Assembly (NCBI RefSeq): GCF_000153185.1
Contig: NZ_CH724149.1
Coordinates: 814,033-878,032, forward strand
Source: Reinekea blandensis MED297
GTDB lineage: Bacteria > Pseudomonadota > Gammaproteobacteria > Pseudomonadales > Natronospirillaceae
DNA: 64,000 nucleotides
Reading direction: 5' to 3'
The stretch's first letter is position 1. Each line of letters opens with the position of its first letter. The notes beneath the pieces were generated by a model. That model made no database searches, was not told the DNA's origin, and saw only the letters and a program-made list of their open reading frames with translations. Of the stretch, positions 34,789 to 43,691 are shown piece by piece. Both the position numbers and the translations under genes were made by a program.

Positions 34789-35868
34789 ATGATTGATGAA
34801 AACGATTCACCCCTGAGCGCCGAGTCCGAAACCGGATCAACGCCGTCGGACTCGACCGGCGACGTCACCGAACGCGATCAACCGACAGCAACTGAGGCGT
34901 CAACCGCTGCCGAGGATGCGCACGCTCCGGAAACCGAGGCAACTAGCGACGAAGCTCAGGACGATGCCGCGGCCGAGCCTGCTCCCGAAGCCTTGTTTAC
35001 CGAACAGGACGCACCGCTTCCCGATCAGCCGCTGACGCCAAAACAACGGGCGTTGCAGGCACTGCGGGCCCGTGCGCAGGCCGAACAGACGGAAATGCCG
35101 TTTGCCGTCGTCGAGGGTGAAGCAATGACGCAGATCCCGATTGATCTGTACATTCCGCCCGATGCTATGGAAGTCTTCCTGGATGCCTTCGAAGGCCCGT
35201 TGGACCTGCTGCTGTATCTTATTCGAAAGCAGAATCTTGATATTCTGAACATCAATGTGTTTGAAATCACGAACCAGTACATGGAGTACATCGAGCTGAT
35301 GCAGGGGATGCAGCTTGAGCTGGCGTCTGAGTATCTCGTGATGGCGTCCATGTTGGCAGAAATCAAAAGCCGTATGCTGTTGCCGCGAACCAAGCAGGAT
35401 GATGACGAGGAGGAAGAAGATCCGCGTGCCGAGCTGATTCGACGATTGCAGGAATACGAGCAGTTTAAAGAAGCGGCTGAAAACCTCGATACCATACCGC
35501 GTGTCGGGCGGGACATTTTTCTGGCTGAAGAAACCCGGCCTGATTTTGAACGGCCCAAGCTGCATCCCGATGTGGACATGCGGGAGATCTTACTGGCCTT
35601 TAAAGAAGTGATGAGTCGTGCGGAAATGTTCGAAGGCCATGAAGTCCAGAAGGAGTCGCTGTCGACCCGTCAGCGTATGGGTGAAGTATTGGACAGACTG
35701 CAGGGTCAGGCATTTGTCCCCTTTGTCGCGCTGTTTGACCCGAGTGAAGGGCGAACCGGCGTACTCGTTACGTTTCTGGCCATTCTCGAACTTTCCAAAG
35801 AATCCCTGATTGATCTGGTTCAGAGTGAAGTCTTTGCACCGATCCATGTTAAAGCGAAAACGGATTAA
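34789..35868 (+). CDS. scpA: segregation and condensation protein A, with acidic N-terminal tail
   Basis: A 359-residue kleisin of the SMC-ScpAB chromosome-condensation complex. The conserved kleisin core starts near residue 125 (VFLDAFEGPLDLLLYLIRKQ) and runs to about 355. Before it lie some 110 residues of low-complexity sequence rich in E, D, A, S and T, absent from typical ScpA (about 250 residues). It is followed two bases later by scpB. The tail is probably disordered; its function is unknown. Confidence 0.93.
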   Translation: MIDENDSPLSAESETGSTPSDSTGDVTERDQPTATEASTAAEDAHAPETEATSDEAQDDAAAEPAPEALFTEQDAPLPDQPLTPKQRALQALRARAQAEQTEMPFAVVEGEAMTQIPIDLYIPPDAMEVFLDAFEGPLDLLLYLIRKQNLDILNINVFEITNQYMEYIELMQGMQLELASEYLVMASMLAEIKSRMLLPRTKQDDDEEEEDPRAELIRRLQEYEQFKEAAENLDTIPRVGRDIFLAEETRPDFERPKLHPDVDMREILLAFKEVMSRAEMFEGHEVQKESLSTRQRMGEVLDRLQGQAFVPFVALFDPSEGRTGVLVTFLAILELSKESLIDLVQSEVFAPIHVKAKTD

Positions 35869-35870
35869 TT

Positions 35871-37217
35871 ATGTCGGATCCCAAATCTCTGTTTGATCGT
35901 CCGGACACCGCCGATGAGAAACCCTCAGACGAGCCGTCGGAACCGGTTAACGAAATTGACGAAGACACTGTGCCTTTAGACGCGCATGAAGATGACGAGT
36001 CATTGTCTGTCGAACCCGATCAGGCTGAATCTCCGCGTGATGATGAGTCCTCGGCTGAAGCCCCGGAGTTACCGGAACAAACGGATACAGCGTCAGTCGA
36101 AGATGCTGACCCGGCCGCTCACGACGATGTCGAGCTGGGGGAGTCGTTGCCGGATGACGAGCTGGACGATGATGATCGGGACCCCTATGGCGGTCACGAA
36201 CATGAAGCGCTTAAACGCATTCTGGAGGCGGCGTTATTTGCTTCCGGTTCAACGCTGTCGGTGAATCATTTGCGGGACATGTTTGAACCGCACGAACGTC
36301 CGAAGGTGAAGATCGTCCGCCAGATTATGACCGAACTGATCGCTTTGTATGAAGGTCGGGGTCTGGAGCTGGTGGAGGTTGCCAGCGGTTATCGATTCCA
36401 GACCGAAGCCGAAACCGCGCGATGGATATCCCGGCTTTGGGATGAAAAACCACAGCGTTACTCACGTGCGCTGATGGAAACGATTGCCCTGATTGCTTAC
36501 CGACAACCGATTACCCGCGGTGAGATTGAAGATGTTCGTGGCGTGGCCGTCAGCTCGAATATTATCCGGACGCTCCTGGAACGGGAGTGGGTTCGTGTGG
36601 TTGGGCATCGTGATGTGCCGGGGCGACCGGCCATGTACGCTACGACGCGTCAGTTCCTCGATTACTTCGGCCTGAAGTCGCTCGATCAACTGCCGAGCCT
36701 CAGTGATATTCGCGATATGGAAGAGCTTAATCCGCAGATGCCATTAGAAGATGGTGAGAGTCCGGCTCAGGATGATAATCAGTCTGAAATCAGCTTCAGC
36801 GGCATGATCGAGAAGTTGCGCGAAACCGAAGCGACCGGCAAAACCGGTAACGATTACATCGACGATCAGCTCGATGACGAACTGGCCGCGATGGATGATG
36901 TGAACAAAAACTTCGAGCAATCGCTTGAACAACAGCGGGCAGAACACGAACACCCGGATCTGGAGTTTACTGACGATGATGACAGTGAATCAGAAACCGG
37001 GGCTTCGGCTGATGCCACCGATGAATCGGCGGAGCCGGAGACGACCGAGGCGGTCCCAAACACCGACGAGTCGGCTGACGGCGAGCCCGAAGAAGATACC
37101 ACCCACCTGAGTGAAGAAGAGCAATGGAAAATCATTCAGGAAAAACTAGCCCAACAACAGGCTCTGTTGGACGCTCGGGAGAGTGACCCTCAGGGCGAGG
37201 ATGATGACAATGAGTGA
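35871..37217 (+). CDS. scpB: segregation and condensation protein B, with acidic tails
   Basis: A 448-residue protein, about twice the usual length. The ScpB winged-helix core occupies roughly residues 110-290 ([18 protein letters not shown], then [19 protein letters not shown], then [18 protein letters not shown]). Residues 1-108 and 295-448 are acidic, low-complexity and probably disordered. It binds ScpA in the SMC complex. Its stop overlaps rluB by eight bases. Confidence 0.93.
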   Translation: MSDPKSLFDRPDTADEKPSDEPSEPVNEIDEDTVPLDAHEDDESLSVEPDQAESPRDDESSAEAPELPEQTDTASVEDADPAAHDDVELGESLPDDELDDDDRDPYGGHEHEALKRILEAALFASGSTLSVNHLRDMFEPHERPKVKIVRQIMTELIALYEGRGLELVEVASGYRFQTEAETARWISRLWDEKPQRYSRALMETIALIAYRQPITRGEIEDVRGVAVSSNIIRTLLEREWVRVVGHRDVPGRPAMYATTRQFLDYFGLKSLDQLPSLSDIRDMEELNPQMPLEDGESPAQDDNQSEISFSGMIEKLRETEATGKTGNDYIDDQLDDELAAMDDVNKNFEQSLEQQRAEHEHPDLEFTDDDDSESETGASADATDESAEPETTEAVPNTDESADGEPEEDTTHLSEEEQWKIIQEKLAQQQALLDARESDPQGEDDDNE

Positions 37218-38052
37218 AGAACGCATACAAAAAGTGCTGGCCAAAGCCGGTCAGGGCTCGCGCCGTGAAATGGAACGTGCCATTGAAAGTGGTCGTGTTC
37301 AGGTGAACGGAGAGGTCGCTAAACTGGGCGACAAAGTCAGTGAGAAAGATGAACTGCGCCTGGACGGCAAAAAAATCAGTGTTGAAGCGGAAAAGGTCCG
37401 TCGCGTACTGATCTACAACAAGCCGGAAGGTGAGATCTGTACCCGTAAGGATCCGGAAGGCCGCCATACGGTTTTTGATCGCCTGCCACGTATTCCCGGC
37501 GAGCGCTGGATTGCGGTTGGGCGACTGGATATCAACACCTCAGGTCTGCTGCTGTTTACCAACGATGGAGAACTGGCGAACCGCTTAATGCATCCTTCGC
37601 ATCAAATTGAACGCGAGTATGCCGTGCGGGTTTTGGGGGATGTGCAGCAGGAAAACATCGACGCCATGTGTGAAGGTGTAGAACTGGAAGATGGCCCGGC
37701 CAAGTTTACTGATGTGCAGTTTTTCGATGGCAAAGGGTCTAACCTCTGGTTCCATGTGGTCATCATGGAAGGGCGTAACCGGGAAGTACGGCGGCTTTGG
37801 GAAAGTCAGGGCTTTCAGGTCTCGCGCCTGAAGCGGGTTCGCTACGGTTCTGTGTTCCTGGATTCTGACGTCCGTGCCGGAACCTGGCAGGAAATGGCCA
37901 AAAAAGACATCGATCAGTTAGCCAAAACCGTGGATCTGGCTCCGGCACCGTGGAAGTCCATTGTTAAACACAAGCGCGATCCGATGAAACGCAAAATGGA
38001 AAAACAACGTACCCGACGCTCCGTTGGTAAGACCTCCCGCAAGCCTTCATGA
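37210..38052 (+). CDS. rluB: 23S rRNA pseudouridine(2605) synthase RluB
   Basis: A 280-residue enzyme with an N-terminal S4 RNA-binding domain ([20 protein letters not shown]) and an RsuA-type catalytic domain with the aspartate in [12 protein letters not shown]. It makes pseudouridine 2605 of 23S rRNA. GAGG at 37197-37200 best suits ATG 37210 among three nearby ATGs. The C-terminal tail is strongly basic, as usual for RluB. scpA-scpB-rluB is a standard gene order. Confidence 0.93.
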   Translation: MSEERIQKVLAKAGQGSRREMERAIESGRVQVNGEVAKLGDKVSEKDELRLDGKKISVEAEKVRRVLIYNKPEGEICTRKDPEGRHTVFDRLPRIPGERWIAVGRLDINTSGLLLFTNDGELANRLMHPSHQIEREYAVRVLGDVQQENIDAMCEGVELEDGPAKFTDVQFFDGKGSNLWFHVVIMEGRNREVRRLWESQGFQVSRLKRVRYGSVFLDSDVRAGTWQEMAKKDIDQLAKTVDLAPAPWKSIVKHKRDPMKRKMEKQRTRRSVGKTSRKPS

Positions 38053-39236
38053 CGGTGCAGCAGTGGGATGTTATTGTGATCGGTGCGGGTGCGGCCGGAC
38101 TGTTCTGCGGCATCGAATCGGCGCGTCGCGGACGCCGTACTCTGTTGCTCGATCACGCGAACAAACCCGGCAAGAAAATTCTGATGTCTGGTGGTGGTCG
38201 GTGCAACTTTACGAACTTTGATATCACGCCGGAACATTATCTGTCGGCTAACCCTCATTTTGTGCGCAGCGCGCTGAGTCGCTATACCCAATGGGACTTT
38301 ATCGCTCTCGTGGATCGTTATGCGATCCCCTATCATGAGAAAACGCTGGGCCAGTTGTTTTGTGATAACAGTGCCAAAGACATCGTCACCATGCTGCTTG
38401 CTGAGCTGGATGATGCCGGTGGTCAACTGCAGATGCAGACGGACATTCTCAGCGTGGGTGACGATGGTGAACAGTTTGTCCTGTCCACCACCGAAGGTGA
38501 TTTGAGCTGTGCATCGTTAGTGGTTGCGACGGGCGGATTGTCGATCCCGACCATGGGCGCGAGCGACTTTGGGTACCGGTTGGCCCGCCAGTATGGCCAC
38601 GAAGTTCGGGACCTGAGAGCCTCATTGGTGCCGTTCACCTGGAACACGCAGGACAAGACATCGTGGTCTGCTTTGTCTGGCATCTCGGCTCCGGTCACGG
38701 TCAGCGCTGAGAATGGGCAGGCGTTTACGCTGGATTGTCTGATTACCCACCGAGGGCTCAGTGGTCCGGCCATGCTGCAGATTTCAAACTACTGGCAACC
38801 GGGTCAGTCTTTAATGATCGATTGGTTGCCGGGAGTCGACATTTCGGCTCAACTGGCGGCCGATCGTCATCAACAGGGTCGAAAGACCGTGAAAGGTTGG
38901 CTGACGCAATGGTTACCACAGCGACTGGCTGAACATTTTGTGGAGCAAAGTCAGGTACAGGGCGCGTTAGCTGACCTGACCCGAGAACAAAGTCTGCGTT
39001 TATCTTCGATGATTAACCATTGGCCGTTCCGCCCGGGGGGGACGGAAGGCTACCGTACCGCAGAAGTGACCTTGGCCGGTGTTGATACACAGGCGATCTC
39101 ATCAAAAACCATGATGTCCTCGAAGCGACAAGGTTTGTATTTTGTCGGCGAAGTGCTGGATGTAACCGGATGGTTAGGCGGTTATAACTTCCAGTGGGCT
39201 TGGTCGAGTGGCTGGGCTGCCGGTCAGGTTTGTTGA
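38049..39236 (+). CDS. FAD-dependent oxidoreductase, HI0933/YhiN (BaiN) family
   Basis: A 395-residue flavoprotein. The Rossmann FAD motif [16 protein letters not shown] is at the N-terminus, followed by [15 protein letters not shown], the signature of the HI0933/YhiN group. C-terminal [16 protein letters not shown] closes the FAD site. The family includes BaiN, a bile-acid-modifying reductase, but the usual substrate is unknown. ATG overlaps the rluB stop as ATGA. Confidence 0.9.
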   Translation: MTVQQWDVIVIGAGAAGLFCGIESARRGRRTLLLDHANKPGKKILMSGGGRCNFTNFDITPEHYLSANPHFVRSALSRYTQWDFIALVDRYAIPYHEKTLGQLFCDNSAKDIVTMLLAELDDAGGQLQMQTDILSVGDDGEQFVLSTTEGDLSCASLVVATGGLSIPTMGASDFGYRLARQYGHEVRDLRASLVPFTWNTQDKTSWSALSGISAPVTVSAENGQAFTLDCLITHRGLSGPAMLQISNYWQPGQSLMIDWLPGVDISAQLAADRHQQGRKTVKGWLTQWLPQRLAEHFVEQSQVQGALADLTREQSLRLSSMINHWPFRPGGTEGYRTAEVTLAGVDTQAISSKTMMSSKRQGLYFVGEVLDVTGWLGGYNFQWAWSSGWAAGQVC

Positions 39237-39272
39237 TTAAAACGAATCTGGTTCCGTCGGATTGTCGTGCAA

Positions 39273-39290
39273 ATGTGATGTGCGTCACAT
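39273..39290 (+). promoter_or_regulatory. perfect CRP/Vfr-type palindrome
   Basis: A-TGTGA-TGTGCG-TCACA-T: both half-sites match the CRP consensus exactly and the dyad extends one base outward. It is in the 180-base gap before the gene at 39417. A possible -10 (TAGAAT, 39339-39344) would put the site near -69, close to a class I position but not exact. Confidence 0.75.
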
Positions 39291-39416
39291 AGGTTTATAG
39301 ATCCAGTTCCGAATAGCTGACACGTCGCCGGTTAAGAGTAGAATCACCGTCATCATTGCAGCATATGGAAGCCGCATTCGGTTGGTTCAGACGAAAGCGA
39401 CAATAGGGATGTCGGA

Positions 39417-40448
39417 ATGGAATCTTTTCGCAGATTGGCATGGTTGATTGGGATTGGCCTGATCAGTCTGATCATTGGTTTGGGTCTTTACGGGCTGGGT
39501 GTTTCTTCGGGACTCGCTACACTCCTGGGACTGACCAGTTTCAGTCATCTTTTGTTGCTCGGTTTGTTGGTTCGCTACTGGCTGGCTGAGCGATACCCGT
39601 CGGTTAAGGCCGCGTTAGAGCGACTTCCCGGTGTACAGTTTCCAGTCCCGGTGCCTGAACGTTTCCGTGTCCGAGCGCAACCCTCATCGTCTGCCGTCGC
39701 GGCATCGCAGGGTCATGTCAGTGGCTATGAATCGGCGACTTTTTCGGCGTCAACTAACCCATCTCGAAACACTGAACGTGAACCCTTTACCCTCGGTACG
39801 CTGGCGTTTGAACCGCCCGAACCTTTCCAGACAGAACCGCTTGAGCGCAAGCCATTGCCTGAGCCAAACGTCGAAGGTGGCAGTGTGTTTGAACGGGCCT
39901 GGCGAAAGTCCGGACAAGGCCGACAAGGATCTCAGTTTGATCGCTTTGTCTTGGTCTGCAAAACGCTGAAACAGTTTAATCTGGAAGTGAATGTCTGGAC
40001 GGAGTCGGAGCTGTCCAACCTTGCGCAACAAAAGCTGAAATCATCTGATACTGAACGACAGATGGTCGCCTTGCTGATGCCACAGAATGTCGTCACCATT
40101 CCACGCCAAGGCTCCGATGCATTTGAGTTCCACGCTGGAATCGTCAAAGCCATGCTTAAGTCGACCGGTCCGGTTGTTTCCGTTGCGTTTGTCAATTCAT
40201 TCAAAGATCGGGACACCGGTGACTGTCTGGTGAACTTTGAACACCACGGTCAGTCGGTTTGTTGGCAGTTTAATGAGCCGGATCACCAGTTGTCTGAGCA
40301 GTTCTTACAGACCGCCTTGGATTGGGTGGGGTCGCACAGCCAAGGCGAGTTCCGGTTACTGGAAGACACCTACGAGCAGCTTCGTTTTGTGTATCTGCCA
40401 ACGACCGTATGGGAGACGATCGCACAGACGCCGGCGAAGTTGATCTGA
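39417..40448 (+). CDS. membrane-anchored protein of unknown family
   Basis: A 343-residue protein with two N-terminal membrane segments (about 7-30 and 33-55), a proline-rich linker (about 70-155) and a globular cytoplasmic-looking domain (about 160-343). No known domain is recognised; the layout recalls ZipA-like anchored proteins, but there is no sequence basis for that name. It is preceded by a perfect CRP palindrome and is the only gene in its transcription unit. Its stop lies ten bases from the stop of the convergent acetyltransferase gene. Confidence 0.8.
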   Translation: MESFRRLAWLIGIGLISLIIGLGLYGLGVSSGLATLLGLTSFSHLLLLGLLVRYWLAERYPSVKAALERLPGVQFPVPVPERFRVRAQPSSSAVAASQGHVSGYESATFSASTNPSRNTEREPFTLGTLAFEPPEPFQTEPLERKPLPEPNVEGGSVFERAWRKSGQGRQGSQFDRFVLVCKTLKQFNLEVNVWTESELSNLAQQKLKSSDTERQMVALLMPQNVVTIPRQGSDAFEFHAGIVKAMLKSTGPVVSVAFVNSFKDRDTGDCLVNFEHHGQSVCWQFNEPDHQLSEQFLQTALDWVGSHSQGEFRLLEDTYEQLRFVYLPTTVWETIAQTPAKLI

Positions 40449-40458
40449 ATGCCTGTGC

Positions 40459-41007
40459 CTATTTAGCCTGCCATTCCGACTTCAGCAGGCTGTAATTTTC
40501 CAAATCAAAATATTCACCGTACTGATGTGCGGCTTGACGCAAGGTTCCTTCGTGCGTGAAGCCCAGTCGCTCAGCAACGGCCCGGCTCGGGGCGTTGTCG
40601 GTCATCGCGCGGATTTCCTGACGATTCAGATGGTAGCGCTCAAAACCGACTTCAACGATTTTGGCGGTTGCGGCGGTCATCAGCCCCTGGCCCATATAGT
40701 CTTCACCTAACCAGTACCCGATTTCCGCGGTATGGTTGATTGGGTTGATATGGTTGAAGCCTGTGGTGCCGACCAGTTCATCGCCCAGAAACATGAGGGT
40801 GTTCAGTTGCGTCTGTGCGGCATAGTTGGCTTGGCAGTTGCGCAAGAAATTTTGGCTGTCGTCGCTGGTCAGGTTGTAATCAAGCCAGGGCAGCCAGCGT
40901 CGCAGATAGCTTCGGTTACGATCAACGAGTTGAAAGAGGGCGTCGGCGTATCGAGGCTCAGCCAGCACCAGTCGGAGGTCGGGTACAGAGGTATTTAACT
41001 GAAACAT
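40459..41007 (-). CDS. RimL-type GNAT acetyltransferase
   Basis: A 182-residue GNAT acetyltransferase of the RimL/RimJ group, which includes N-terminal acetylases of ribosomal proteins and peptide-toxin acetylases. The sequence shows YLRRWLPWL, then EIGYWLGEDYMGQGLMTAA with the acetyl-CoA loop, and NAPSRAVAERLGFTHEGTLR, all typical. ATG 41007 is preferred to a TTG four codons upstream. The substrate is unknown. Confidence 0.87.
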   Translation of the reverse strand: MFQLNTSVPDLRLVLAEPRYADALFQLVDRNRSYLRRWLPWLDYNLTSDDSQNFLRNCQANYAAQTQLNTLMFLGDELVGTTGFNHINPINHTAEIGYWLGEDYMGQGLMTAATAKIVEVGFERYHLNRQEIRAMTDNAPSRAVAERLGFTHEGTLRQAAHQYGEYFDLENYSLLKSEWQAK

Positions 41008-41068
41008 AGCCAAACTCAAACATTGTTAGATCGAGATGAATGTTAGCATATTAAAGAGAGATGGGCAG

Positions 41069-41092
41069 TGGCTGCAGCGGGCGCTGCAGCCA
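41069..41092 (-). terminator. hairpin downstream of dapD
   Basis: TGGCTGCAGC and GCTGCAGCCA form a perfect 10-bp stem with loop GGGC. On the minus strand a pyrimidine stretch with CTCTCTTT follows after about ten bases, not directly. It likely marks the end of the glnD-dapD unit. Confidence 0.5.
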
Positions 41093-41106
41093 TCAGGAGC
41101 CATGTT

Positions 41107-42138
41107 TTAATTGTGGCTGTGCAGGTCGGCATTAAGCTCTACAGCCGACTTGTTGGTCAGGCATTCCACCCGGCCGGTTTCAGCATTACGCCAGAACAGC
41201 AGGTCTGACTTGCCGGCCAGTTCCCGCGCTTTAACCGTTTGAGTCGGTTGCTTGTTGCTGTCGAGCAAAGTGATTTTGGTTCCCGCGGTAATGTAAAGGC
41301 CCGCTTCAATCGTGCAGCGATCTCCCAGCGGAATACCGGTGCCGGCATTGGCGCCTAGCAGGCAGTTTTCGCCCATCGAGACTACCTCTTTACCACCGCC
41401 GGACAGCGTACCCATAATGGACGCGCCACCGCCGATGTCGGAACCATTGCCAACCAGAACACCGGCTGAGATACGGCCTTCAACCATGGAAACACCTGTC
41501 GTGCCGGCGTTAAAGTTGACGAACCCTTCATGCATGATCGTTGTGCCTTCACCGAGATGTGCACCCAGGCGGACACGAGCCGTGTCGCCGATGCGAATAC
41601 CCGTTGGCACCACATAGTCTGCCATTTTCGGGAACTTATCGATGCAGTTCACTTCAAGTGCGCGTCCGGCCAAGCGTGCCGCGATCTGACGCTCAGGCAG
41701 TTCGGGCAGATCGATCGGGCCTTCGCTGGTCCAGGCAATGTTATGCAACACACCAAATAAACCGTCCAGCACCAACGATTGTGGTTTTGCCAGACGATGC
41801 GAAAGCAGGTGCAGTTTCAGGTAGCCTTCGGCAACGGATGCCGGTGCGCTGTCAGTCTCCAGCAGAGTTAGGACCAAAGTCTGTTCACTGGATTTGGCGG
41901 ACTCAAGTAACTGAACGTTCAGCGCTTGCCCGGCATTGTCGAACGCACTTTTCAACGTTTCGTAGTGCGCTTTTTCCAGAACGTGAGCGATGTTTCCGCC
42001 TTCATGTTTTACGATGGCCGTCAGGTCGGAGACCAGCGAATCACTCGGGTGGATGGTTGGTTGCGGGTACCAGGCTTCGATGATTTTCTCATCGCGATTG
42101 CGAGTGGCGGTGCCGAGCGCCAGTGCAAAATACGTCAT
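41107..42138 (-). CDS. dapD: tetrahydrodipicolinate N-succinyltransferase
   Basis: A 343-residue hexapeptide-repeat enzyme. It succinylates tetrahydrodipicolinate in the lysine and meso-diaminopimelate pathway. The N-terminal MTYFALALGTATRNRD and central hexapeptide rungs (VRLGAHLGEGTTIMHEGF) mark the longer, Pseudomonas-type DapD. GGAGAG precedes ATG 42138. It lies downstream of dapC and yffB, the usual cluster. Confidence 0.95.
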   Translation of the reverse strand: MTYFALALGTATRNRDEKIIEAWYPQPTIHPSDSLVSDLTAIVKHEGGNIAHVLEKAHYETLKSAFDNAGQALNVQLLESAKSSEQTLVLTLLETDSAPASVAEGYLKLHLLSHRLAKPQSLVLDGLFGVLHNIAWTSEGPIDLPELPERQIAARLAGRALEVNCIDKFPKMADYVVPTGIRIGDTARVRLGAHLGEGTTIMHEGFVNFNAGTTGVSMVEGRISAGVLVGNGSDIGGGASIMGTLSGGGKEVVSMGENCLLGANAGTGIPLGDRCTIEAGLYITAGTKITLLDSNKQPTQTVKARELAGKSDLLFWRNAETGRVECLTNKSAVELNADLHSHN

Positions 42139-42149
42139 TTAACTCTCCG

Positions 42150-42491
42150 TCAGATAAGGGATTGAAAAAGGGATTCGTCGTAACCGACCCAGAAATTATC
42201 ATCCTGTTGGATAATGGGTCGTTTGATAATGGATGGCTGTTCCAGCATCAGTTGGATGGCCGATTGTTCGTTGATGGATGCTTTGATGGCATCATCCAGC
42301 TTCCGCCAGGTGGTGCCGCGCTTGTTGATGACCTGCTCCCAGCCCAATGCCGAAACAAACGTGCTGGCCAGAGCGTGATCCGGTGGTTGTTTTTTATAGT
42401 CGATGAACTCGACTTCTGTGTCGTGCGCTTTAAACCACGCCAATGTTTTTTTCAACGTGTCACAGTTGCGGATGCCATAGATCTTCAGCAT
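42150..42491 (-). CDS. yffB: ArsC/Spx-family protein YffB
   Basis: A 113-residue thioredoxin-fold protein. It reads MLKIYGIRNCDTLKKTLAWF, with the single cysteine of the YffB subgroup, and RPIIQQDDNFWVGYDE at the C-terminal end. It resembles arsenate reductase but, as in other YffB proteins, its role is uncertain; a thiol reductase is possible. Position between dapC and dapD is conserved across gammaproteobacteria. Confidence 0.9.
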   Translation of the reverse strand: MLKIYGIRNCDTLKKTLAWFKAHDTEVEFIDYKKQPPDHALASTFVSALGWEQVINKRGTTWRKLDDAIKASINEQSAIQLMLEQPSIIKRPIIQQDDNFWVGYDESLFQSLI

Positions 42492-42500
42492 GGGGTACCT

Positions 42501-43691
42501 TTATAAAATCGATCGGAGTCGGGTCGCGGCTTCGAAGCATTCATCAAGTGTCGCGACCAGTGCAATGCGCACATGCCCGTAGCCCGGGTTTATACCCTGG
42601 CTTTGCCGTGACAGGTATTGCCCGGGTAAGACACGGATGTTTGCGGCTTCCAGCCACTGCTTAGCCACGGCTTCGTCGTCCGTTTGCAGGTCTGGCCAGA
42701 GGTAAAAACTGGCCTGTGGAATACGGATCGGTAAATGCTGACCAAGTTCGGTCTGCATCATCTGATATTTTTCGTTGTACAGTTTTCGGTTCGCAATGAC
42801 GTGTTCTTCATCCCGCCAGGCCGCGATGGATACCTGTTGATGAGGTATGGGCATCGCGCAGCCATGGTAGGTCCGATACGTCAGAAACTGACGGATACGC
42901 TCAGCGTCACCGGCCACAAACCCACTACGTAAACCCGGCAGGTTGGAGCGTTTGCTGAGACTGTGAAACACCAGACAATGACTGAAGTGATCATCCGGCA
43001 GTCCGTCACAGGCCTGCAACAAACCAGCCGGTGGCTGGTCTTCATCTCGGTAAAGCTCGCTGTAACATTCGTCACTGATCAACAAAACATTGTGTTGTCT
43101 GGCTTTGTGAATGAGTTGCTGCAATCGGGATACGGACAAGGTTGAACCGCTGGGGTTCCCCGGTGTGCAGAGAAACAGAATCTGGCAGCGTTCCCAATCA
43201 GCGTCGGTCAGGGCGTCGTAGTCGGGTTGGTAATCCGTCTCAGCGGTGCAGTTCAGAAATCGAACGTCGGCGCCGGCCAGCAATGCCGCCCCTTCATAAA
43301 TCTGATAGAAGGGGTTGGGCATCCAGATTTCCCGATCCGCTCGGCTCGGGTCAAATAATGCCTGCACTACAGAAAACAGCGCTTCGCGGGTTCCCGTTAC
43401 CGGCAACACATGTTCTTCCGGGCGGATAGCGTCTGGATGCTGAGCCAGAAAGCGTCGGCGGATCCAGTCACTGATCGCCTCTTTTAACTCACCAAGACCG
43501 GCCGTTGCCGGGTATTGGGAATACCCACCCATGTTCGCCAACAACACCTCCTGCAAAAACGCGGGGGCATCGTGTTTGGGCTCTCCAATCGACCAGGCAA
43601 TTGGGGGCAGGGCGGCAGGGGTTACGTCCTGAGTCAGAGTCCGCAGTTTTTCAAACGGATAGGGATTCAGCTTGGCGAGATTGGGATTCAT
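42501..43691 (-). CDS. dapC: succinyldiaminopimelate transaminase
   Basis: A 396-residue class I/II PLP aminotransferase. The PLP lysine is K247 in HSLSKRSNLPGLRSG; the NP-SG substrate loop and D207-E-C-Y also fit. It makes N-succinyl-LL-diaminopimelate. The context with dapD and yffB supports DapC over other aminotransferases. Its ATG overlaps the glnD stop as ATGA. Confidence 0.93.
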   Translation of the reverse strand: MNPNLAKLNPYPFEKLRTLTQDVTPAALPPIAWSIGEPKHDAPAFLQEVLLANMGGYSQYPATAGLGELKEAISDWIRRRFLAQHPDAIRPEEHVLPVTGTREALFSVVQALFDPSRADREIWMPNPFYQIYEGAALLAGADVRFLNCTAETDYQPDYDALTDADWERCQILFLCTPGNPSGSTLSVSRLQQLIHKARQHNVLLISDECYSELYRDEDQPPAGLLQACDGLPDDHFSHCLVFHSLSKRSNLPGLRSGFVAGDAERIRQFLTYRTYHGCAMPIPHQQVSIAAWRDEEHVIANRKLYNEKYQMMQTELGQHLPIRIPQASFYLWPDLQTDDEAVAKQWLEAANIRVLPGQYLSRQSQGINPGYGHVRIALVATLDECFEAATRLRSIL

